Positions 27,001 through 32,139 of a DNA stretch of 32,139 nt are shown in pieces. The notes below the pieces were generated by a model that saw only the letters and a program-made list of their open reading frames with translations, was not told the origin of the DNA and ran no database searches. The stretch comes from Planctomycetaceae bacterium (GTDB taxonomy: Bacteria > Planctomycetota > Planctomycetia > Planctomycetales > Planctomycetaceae). The stretch spans positions 1-32,139 of the forward strand of contig JAJDEJ010000316.1 in assembly GCA_029259815.1 (NCBI GenBank), given 5' to 3'. Position 1 is the first letter of the stretch. Every line of letters starts with the position of its first letter. The position numbers and the translations under genes are program-made.

Positions 27001-27059
27001 AACAGTTGTCAGTGGGCAAGCAGCGACCGTAAACCGATCACCGATCACTGACGACTGTG
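27001..27059. repeat. Inverted word repeat upstream of mdh
   Basis: Arms AACAGTTGTCAGTG (27001-27014) and CACTGACGACTGTG (27046-27059) match at 12 of 14 positions when inverted; the loop holds a tandem CCGATCA word. It has the same simple-word style as the repeats at 9405, 14433 and 28555. It lies between the K+ channel gene and mdh. Confidence 0.5.
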
Positions 27060-27107
27060 TCCCTTTTATCTCTCAATGTCGCAGCCGACAACCGTCGCCG
27101 GACGACA

Positions 27108-27139
27108 CGTGCCGTTCTCAGCAAAGTGTCCCCGGCACG
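27108..27139 (-). terminator. Possible hairpin after the K+ channel gene
   Basis: CGTGCCG (27108-27114) and CGGCACG (27133-27139) can pair around an 18-nt loop just after the channel stop. No T-run follows, so termination is uncertain. Confidence 0.3.
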
Positions 27140-27142
27140 GTC

Positions 27143-28129
27143 CTAACCACTCGACGTCAATCCCGTCATAGCATTCACGGCTTCACTGCTTCCGAAGGCG
27201 AACAGGCTGTCACCCGCTTCGATGATGGCAGAGCCTGCGGGCGGGAGGAGTCGCTCACCGCTTGCTCTGCGGATGCCGATGATCATTACTCCGCTGTCGC
27301 GTAAGTCAGTCTCCATCAATGACTTGCCAACATACGGACTATCGGCATCAATCTGAATATCGGCCAGTTCCAGCTCACTGCCGCCACTGTCGGTGATCTC
27401 CAGAAAATCCTCGACGCTCGGGCTAAGCATGAACCGGGCCATCTTGACCGCCCCGCTACTGAACGGACTGATCACTCGTGTCGCCCCGGCTCGCTCCATC
27501 TTTTCGATGGCCTTGGGCTCACTCGCTCTGGCGACGATCTGCAGATCCGCTGAGAGCATGCGAGCAGTCAGCACGACATATACGTTGTCCGCATCAGTCG
27601 GCAGTACGGTCGCCAGCCCTGTCGCCCGTTCGATGCCCGCACTCTTGAGGGCCGCATCATCGGTTGCGTCGCCTTCAATGACGTACCAGCCCTGCTCCCG
27701 GCACACTTGTTCGACATGCTCGCTGTCTGTGTCGATCACCACGAACGACTTTCCCCGCTGGGACAGGAATTCGCAAATCGTCGTGCCCATACGGCCCATG
27801 CCGCAGACAATGTAATGTTTTTCCAGTTTGCGAATCTCTTTCTCCATGCGACGTCTCTCCAGCATTCTGCGAATCTCGACATTGACGACAAACTGTCCCA
27901 ACTGAAATGCACTGTAAGTGAAGATGCTCAGCCCACCGATGAGGTAGCACATCGTAAAGACCATTGCCGCTGACGTCTGCCCACTGTCTCGCGAACCGAC
28001 TGTTGTCAGCGTGACGACCGCCAGATAGGCCGACTCCAACCAGCCGCGGCCTGTCGTGAGATGAAACCCCACTGTCCCCGTGCACACCAGGGCCGTTAAC
28101 AGGCCTGCGATCACCAGCACCCGCTTCAT
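27143..28129 (-). CDS. Two-helix potassium channel with RCK (TrkA-N/TrkA-C) domains
   Basis: 328 residues from the ATG at 28129, overlapping the hpnE stop by 4 bp (ATGA). Membrane helix 1 (about 3-22), pore loop, helix 2 (about 53-78), then a cytoplasmic RCK domain: TrkA-N with the Rossmann motif VCGMGRMGTTI, then VIDTD and GDATDDAALKSAGI, and a TrkA-C domain at the end (ADSPYVGKSL, ERLLPPAGSAII, GDSLFAFGS). This is the MthK-like layout. The filter reads TTVGSRD (42-48) where K+ channels have TVGYGD, so selectivity is doubtful. The frame extends to 28300, but that stretch overlaps hpnE and lacks channel features. Confidence 0.9.
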   Translation of the reverse strand: MKRVLVIAGLLTALVCTGTVGFHLTTGRGWLESAYLAVVTLTTVGSRDSGQTSAAMVFTMCYLIGGLSIFTYSAFQLGQFVVNVEIRRMLERRRMEKEIRKLEKHYIVCGMGRMGTTICEFLSQRGKSFVVIDTDSEHVEQVCREQGWYVIEGDATDDAALKSAGIERATGLATVLPTDADNVYVVLTARMLSADLQIVARASEPKAIEKMERAGATRVISPFSSGAVKMARFMLSPSVEDFLEITDSGGSELELADIQIDADSPYVGKSLMETDLRDSGVMIIGIRRASGERLLPPAGSAIIEAGDSLFAFGSSEAVNAMTGLTSSG

Positions 28130-29655
28130 CCGTGCGTCCTGCTTTGCATTTCGTCTCTCTTGATTCCAAACAGGACACTCGCCACGCGACTGACAGGCAG
28201 ACCCGGCTGCACGAGCGAGAGATTGTGTCCCTGACGCCTTAGCACGTTCTCTGCCGCAAGGTAACCACTTCGCACGGCTCCTTCCATCGTCGCGGGCCAT
28301 TCGGTGTGCGTCCAGTCGCCTGCCAACTGCAAATTTGGAATCGGTGACTGCTGGACAGGACGCCGCACCTCGCTCCCCGGCAGCGGAGAGAACACGGCAC
28401 GATGCTCCGTCACCACCCGCCCATGGACAAGCGTCGTCTCCTTCACCTTCGGCCAGATCTCACCCAGCTCCCGCACCACCTCCGTGATCACCTCCACTTG
28501 CGGTTTCGCAGCCAACTCATGGCTCGCGCTGATGACAACCTGCAGGTAGGAGCGTTGAGAGGTGAGGGTTGAGGGTTGAGGGTCGGTCACAGGTTCTTGA
28601 ACATCGACACGCGTATTCTCAAATTTCAAATCTGAAATCTCAGATCGGTCACTTGGCTTCTCTCCGCCCTTCGCATACTGCGGCCTCGCAAATATCCACT
28701 GGCTCAACCGCCCCACCAAGACTGCATGCGGCACATCGATCATGGGGCGGTCAAACCAGAGATGCACACTGGAAATCGGTGCAGACTCCAATTGAGATGC
28801 GGCAGTCACCGTGGAATGATCGACCAATGATAGGGGGACGATGTCTCCCAACCGATGCCAGGGGACGGCAAGCACAAACTCATCCGCCGTGATCACCTCA
28901 CCGGATCGCAACCGCGCACCACTCACTCGACCGTCCTGCTCTTCGAGTTGTGCAACCCCCGCCTGTGTGCGGACGACCGCGTCTCTCGAAGTCAACCAGT
29001 TGGTGAGTCGCTGACCATAGATTTCATCCAACGGCGCGATCGGTAGCAACACACGCCAACCCGTCCGATGCGAGAGAAACCCATCGACGAAGACCTTCCT
29101 TGCTGCCGAGACACTGATCCGCGAAGCGGTCTCGCTGAGTGCGCTGACGAGTATTACATCCCAGAACCGGTCTCGAACATCCGACGTCCGGCTATGATTC
29201 AGCAGCCATTCGTTGAACGACACCTCATTCACATTTGCCCACCGAGGGTTCGCGAGCCGGCGAAGATCGAGACCCAGCCGCACCTTCTCGCCCAACGACA
29301 AATATCGCAGTCCCATCAAGGCACGCGTCAGATGCAGCGGTGCGGGACCGATGTTGTCTCGAAAACGACAACGTTCGCCCCTCGGTCCGATGAACGTCAA
29401 CTCTCGCTCTTCGCGGAACAGATCATCAATCCCGACCATCCGCGTGAACTGCTGCAGATTCGTGCAACAGCCCATGCCGACGTGCTGACACGTGTCGATC
29501 CATTCACCCGTCTCGCTGTCGAGGAACGACCCAGCACGTCCGCCCAAACGGGGTCGCGTCTCCAACAGGGTGACCGAGAGCCCCTGCTGAGCAAGCACGG
29601 CTGCCGCTGAGAGTCCAGCCAGCCCGCCGCCCACAACGAGTACGCTGGTTCCCAT
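28126..29655 (-). CDS. hpnE: Hydroxysqualene dehydroxylase HpnE (FAD-dependent)
   Basis: 509 residues from the ATG at 29655 (the frame runs to 29721 inside the previous gene's end). An amine-oxidase/squalene-associated FAD fold: dinucleotide motif VLVVGGGLAGLSAA (5-18), RPRLGGRAGSF, DTCQHVGMGCCTNLQQF, a late FAD segment LAGDWTHTEWPATMEGAVRSG. HpnE removes the hydroxyl from hydroxysqualene to give squalene for hopanoids or sterols. The usual length is around 430-470, and the excess matches an insert at about 336-367 encoded by simple word repeats (28555-28646). The insert is in frame and lies just before YLQVVISASHE. The K+ channel gene follows with a 4-bp overlap. Confidence 0.9.
   Translation of the reverse strand: MGTSVLVVGGGLAGLSAAAVLAQQGLSVTLLETRPRLGGRAGSFLDSETGEWIDTCQHVGMGCCTNLQQFTRMVGIDDLFREERELTFIGPRGERCRFRDNIGPAPLHLTRALMGLRYLSLGEKVRLGLDLRRLANPRWANVNEVSFNEWLLNHSRTSDVRDRFWDVILVSALSETASRISVSAARKVFVDGFLSHRTGWRVLLPIAPLDEIYGQRLTNWLTSRDAVVRTQAGVAQLEEQDGRVSGARLRSGEVITADEFVLAVPWHRLGDIVPLSLVDHSTVTAASQLESAPISSVHLWFDRPMIDVPHAVLVGRLSQWIFARPQYAKGGEKPSDRSEISDLKFENTRVDVQEPVTDPQPSTLTSQRSYLQVVISASHELAAKPQVEVITEVVRELGEIWPKVKETTLVHGRVVTEHRAVFSPLPGSEVRRPVQQSPIPNLQLAGDWTHTEWPATMEGAVRSGYLAAENVLRRQGHNLSLVQPGLPVSRVASVLFGIKRDEMQSRTHG
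28555..28646. repeat. Simple word repeats inside hpnE
   Basis: Two word-repeat blocks: GAGGGTT/GAGGGTTG units at 28555-28585 and TCAAATTTCAAATCTG-type units at 28615-28646. The second matches the style of the transketolase spacer at 9405-9453. In frame they encode residues of low complexity such as SEISDLKFENTRVDV and DPQPSTLTSQR. Confidence 0.65.
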
Positions 29656-29678
29656 GTCACTCGTTCGTCCTGAGAGCG

Positions 29679-30590
29679 TCACGGGGTCGAGGTCATCGGA
29701 TGTCGCTCGAAGAACTCCCAAATCAAATCATTCGCGGAAATGTCGAAAGTCGACCTCCCCAGAATTCTGAACGGCGACACTTCTCCCGGCCAGGTGTGCC
29801 CGCCGCCCGCGATCTCATAGACAATGACCTCCGCTCCAGAGTGCCCCGGCCCGTACGTCTTTCGGATGACGGATGTCCCGTCCTTCTTGACCTTCGGCAC
29901 GTCAACGATTTCCGGAGTCTCAGGACACCCGTTCACACGACACCAGATTGAAACCGTCTCGTCCAGCGACTTAAATGACAGGAACTTGGGCGTCCATTTG
30001 CTCGGCCCGTCTGGCGGGACAAGACGGTCATCCATGCCTTGGAAATGAATGACGGGAACAGGCCGTGAGGGATTGGCATCCTCAATGATCATCGTGCCAG
30101 CCACCGGAGCAATCGCGGCGATCCGACCCGACATTTCATCAGCGAGGCGGTAACACATCATGCCGCCGTTCGACATGCCCGTCGCAAAGACGCGTTGCTG
30201 GTCAACGTTGATGATGTTCTCCACATCGTCCAGTACACGTGAAATGTACGACACATCATCAGCGTCATTGCTCCGGAAGGGAGTCGGTTCTCCCCCGGCG
30301 TTCCAATGATAGAACGGCTTCTTGCCCGTGCCATTGGGATAAACCGCGATGAACCCCGCCTCGTCCGACTTTGCAGTCATGCCTGTGAATCTCACAGTGA
30401 TGTCCGCGTCAGTTCCGGCACCATGCAAAACAAGGACGACCGGCGTCGGACTCGCTGCGTCGTACGATTCCGGAATATGGATGAGATAGTCCCGCTCCCG
30501 TCCATCGACCGTGAGCGTCCGCGTCTGATCCCCCGCCTGTAAAGCGTCCGTGTTCATGCTGATCCACAGTGCGATCGATATCCAAGCCAC
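29679..30590 (-). CDS. Secreted PHB-depolymerase-type esterase (LpqC-like)
   Basis: 303 residues from the GTG at 30590, chosen because GGAGG lies 7 nt upstream and a signal peptide (AWISIALWISMNTDALQA) starts there; the frame continues to 30677. Motifs: LHGAGTDADITVRFTGM, AVYPNGTGK, catalytic Ser in ATGMSNGGMM, the acid near GMDDRLVPPD, and His in GGGHTWPGE. The family covers polyhydroxybutyrate depolymerases, feruloyl and acetylxylan esterases; the substrate cannot be told. It is followed 23 bp on by hpnE; an inserted palindromic element lies 88 bp upstream. Confidence 0.88.
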   Translation of the reverse strand: MAWISIALWISMNTDALQAGDQTRTLTVDGRERDYLIHIPESYDAASPTPVVLVLHGAGTDADITVRFTGMTAKSDEAGFIAVYPNGTGKKPFYHWNAGGEPTPFRSNDADDVSYISRVLDDVENIINVDQQRVFATGMSNGGMMCYRLADEMSGRIAAIAPVAGTMIIEDANPSRPVPVIHFQGMDDRLVPPDGPSKWTPKFLSFKSLDETVSIWCRVNGCPETPEIVDVPKVKKDGTSVIRKTYGPGHSGAEVIVYEIAGGGHTWPGEVSPFRILGRSTFDISANDLIWEFFERHPMTSTP

Positions 30591-30597
30591 GTTGAAA

Positions 30598-30602
30598 CCT
30601 CC
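30598..30602 (-). promoter_or_regulatory. GGAGG ribosome binding site for a GTG start
   Basis: GGAGG then 7 nt then GTG on the minus strand. It fixes the esterase start at 30590 and puts the signal peptide at the very N-terminus. Confidence 0.7.
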
Positions 30603-30678
30603 GAGATCAAGCGACCCATTGTCCGGCGTGTCCAGTCGACCAATGGAGAATTTTTGGATCCCGCAAAGAGAAATCAAT

Positions 30679-30804
30679 CATGAAGCAGTTTCAAAACTTG
30701 CAGGACGGGTTTTCAACCTGTCCGTCAATCGTCAAATCTCCGAGAAATACGGAGGGGTTAAAAACCCGTCCTACAGCCACTCGGAGTATTGAAACTGCTT
30801 CATG
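30679..30804. mobile_element. 126-bp MITE-like element with nested inverted repeats
   Basis: Perfect 16-bp outer inverted repeats (CATGAAGCAGTTTCAA at 30679-30694 and its reverse complement at 30789-30804) enclose a second, imperfect inverted pair (about 30700-30725 and 30749-30774). Each inner arm is itself near-palindromic (GGACGGGTT / AACCCGTCC). The inner core GTAGGACGG is shared with the element at 11459-11530. No transposase is encoded and no clear target duplication is seen. It lies between the DUF1501 and esterase genes. Confidence 0.7.
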
Positions 30805-30875
30805 CAAGGTCCACAAGCCACATTTGGCTCTACCGTTCTGACCAGATTGGGCAGGCTGATCAACACGTCAACTCA

Positions 30876-32138
30876 TCAGCTGATCAACTCCGGTATCGGT
30901 TTGCCGTGGTCCACGATGGGTGTCGGACGGCCGTTGAAGTCCTTGATGAGGATTTTTGAGGAATCGATGCCCAGATGATGATAGATGGTTGCCAGGAAAT
31001 CGCCCGCACTACAGATGCGTTCGATCGAGTCTTCGCCCCGTTTGTCAGTCGAGCCGATGAAGCGGCCTGTCTCGATGCCACCGCCGGCCCAGATGTTTGA
31101 AAAGGCGCGCGGCCAGTGATCTCGACCCGGCTGCTTGGTGCCCGCGGGAGCACTGGCATTCCCCGCTCCCGTGCTGGGCTGATAGCTAATCTTCGGCGTG
31201 CGTCCAAACTCGCCCGTCACGACCACCAGCACACGCTTGTCGAGCCCTCGTTCATAGATGTCCTCAATCAACGCAGACACAGCCTGATCATAAGCCTTGG
31301 CACGAAAACGCAGAGCATCGAAAACGTGATGGTTGACTGCATGATCATCCCAGTTGCTCACCCGACCGCACAGTGGTCCCCGTAGGCTGGAAGTCAGCAC
31401 TTCGACACCAGCCTCGACCAAACGCCGGGCCATCAGCAGTTGCTGTCCCCAAGTGTTGCGACCATAACGATCACGGGTACGGTCATCCTCCTGCGTGAGA
31501 TCGAACGCATCTTTTGTCTTGGGATTTGTCAGCAGCGTCATCGCCTGAGTCTCGAACTCATCGAGTGCCTGCAACTCACCCGCCTGGTCGAAGGCTCTTT
31601 CGAGGTTGTCCAGATTCTGTCGCAGGGATGAACGACGTCCGAGATGTTTGACCTCCGCAGCGTCGGAGAGACCGATATTCGGCACCTCAAAGTTCGGCTG
31701 ATTCGGATCACCAGTCACTGAGAATGGCGAGTACGCTTCTCCGAGATAAGCCGGGCCGTTGTAGGACGTCGGCGGGTTGACGCCCACGTAGGTTGGCAGC
31801 GGATTCGTGCGCGGCCCCTCTTGAGAACGCAAATAGTTGGTGACAGACATCCAGTCCGGCAGTCGCGGCTTGGGCTTGTCACGCGTGTCCGAGTCGCCGG
31901 AGAACATCTGCATCGACCCCGCCGGATGTCCTCCCGCTGTCTGTCGCATCGAACGCAGGACTGTGAACTTGTCTGCGATCTGAGCCTGCATGGGCAACAG
32001 CTCGGTGAATTGCAGCCCGGGAACATTGGTCGGGATGGTGCTAAACGGTCCCCGATACTCGCTCGCAGCCTCAGGTTTGGGATCGTAGGTGTCGATGTGC
32101 GAGCAGCCGCCCGGCTTCCAGACCATGATGACAGCTGT
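30876..32138 (-). CDS. DUF1501 family protein (5' partial)
   Basis: 420 residues visible; the frame is open to the right edge, so the N-terminus (usually with a Tat-type signal) is cut off. Family features: VIMVWKPGGCSHIDTYDPKP at the visible start, RGPFSTIPTNVPGLQFTELLP, GGHPAGSMQMFSGD, VTGEFGRTPKI, GRDHWPRAFSNIWAGGG, and a C-terminal DFLATIYHHLGID. DUF1501 proteins are abundant in planctomycetes, have an alkaline-phosphatase-like fold, and are usually paired with a cytochrome-like PSD1 gene, expected just beyond the window. The function is unknown, possibly linked to sulfated polysaccharide use. The end is followed by the MITE-like element. Confidence 0.93.
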   Translation of the reverse strand, partial: TAVIMVWKPGGCSHIDTYDPKPEAASEYRGPFSTIPTNVPGLQFTELLPMQAQIADKFTVLRSMRQTAGGHPAGSMQMFSGDSDTRDKPKPRLPDWMSVTNYLRSQEGPRTNPLPTYVGVNPPTSYNGPAYLGEAYSPFSVTGDPNQPNFEVPNIGLSDAAEVKHLGRRSSLRQNLDNLERAFDQAGELQALDEFETQAMTLLTNPKTKDAFDLTQEDDRTRDRYGRNTWGQQLLMARRLVEAGVEVLTSSLRGPLCGRVSNWDDHAVNHHVFDALRFRAKAYDQAVSALIEDIYERGLDKRVLVVVTGEFGRTPKISYQPSTGAGNASAPAGTKQPGRDHWPRAFSNIWAGGGIETGRFIGSTDKRGEDSIERICSAGDFLATIYHHLGIDSSKILIKDFNGRPTPIVDHGKPIPELIS

Positions 32139-32139
32139 C

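Noticed and set aside
1..32139. CRISPR array, defence island or prophage
   Set aside because: No regularly spaced repeats, cas, restriction, integrase or phage structural genes were found; repeats present are palindromic or simple words without array spacing.

Overview
The window looks like chromosomal DNA of a planctomycete with moderately high GC. The taxon is inferred from gene content: a DUF1501 protein, paired von Willebrand A (VWA) proteins with one N-terminal membrane helix, ExbB/ExbD-like genes with an unusual coiled-coil ExbD, FHA-domain proteins including an FHA-GAF-sigma54 activator, an HpnE-type hopanoid enzyme, and several lineage-type hypothetical proteins. No phage, plasmid, integrase, CRISPR array, rRNA or convincing tRNA was seen.

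Layout. 1-7 kb: the 3' part of a secreted M28 metallopeptidase with PA and PDZ domains and a His-rich linker, a convergent alpha/beta hydrolase, then a tandem pair of membrane-anchored VWA proteins of nearly equal length. 7-11.5 kb: a membrane-anchored protein with a FlgG/FlgF-like rod domain (minus), then a split transketolase (two plus-strand genes) and a double GNAT acetyltransferase. 11.5-15.7 kb: minus-strand metX-metW, then an ExbB-ExbD-ExbD-like proton-channel cluster. 15.8-21.6 kb: a planctomycete-type hypothetical protein, a double-FHA coiled-coil protein, a Cys-rich lipoprotein and a Wza-type polysaccharide export protein. 21.7-23.8 kb: a sigma54 activator. 23.8-24.6 kb: a gene-poor stretch holding three terminator-like hairpins, a candidate non-coding RNA locus. 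24.6-32.1 kb (all minus strand): bioA with mdh, a two-helix K+ channel with RCK domain coupled to hpnE, a PHB-depolymerase-type esterase, and a DUF1501 protein cut by the window edge.

The genes are mostly small metabolic or envelope operons: methionine (metX-metW), biotin (bioA), central carbon (mdh, split transketolase), hopanoid (hpnE) and exopolysaccharide export. The most unusual signals are repeats. There are two nested palindromic elements that share a GTAGGACGG core, a short dispersed word (GTGCTAATCCGCAAGCG and relatives, four copies), and simple word repeats lying between genes and inside coding sequence, where they supply the C-terminus of MetX and an in-frame insert of about 30-40 residues in HpnE. 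The best protein-level oddities are the VWA pair, the membrane-anchored flagellar-rod-like protein, and a K+ channel whose selectivity filter reads TVGSRD instead of TVGYGD.
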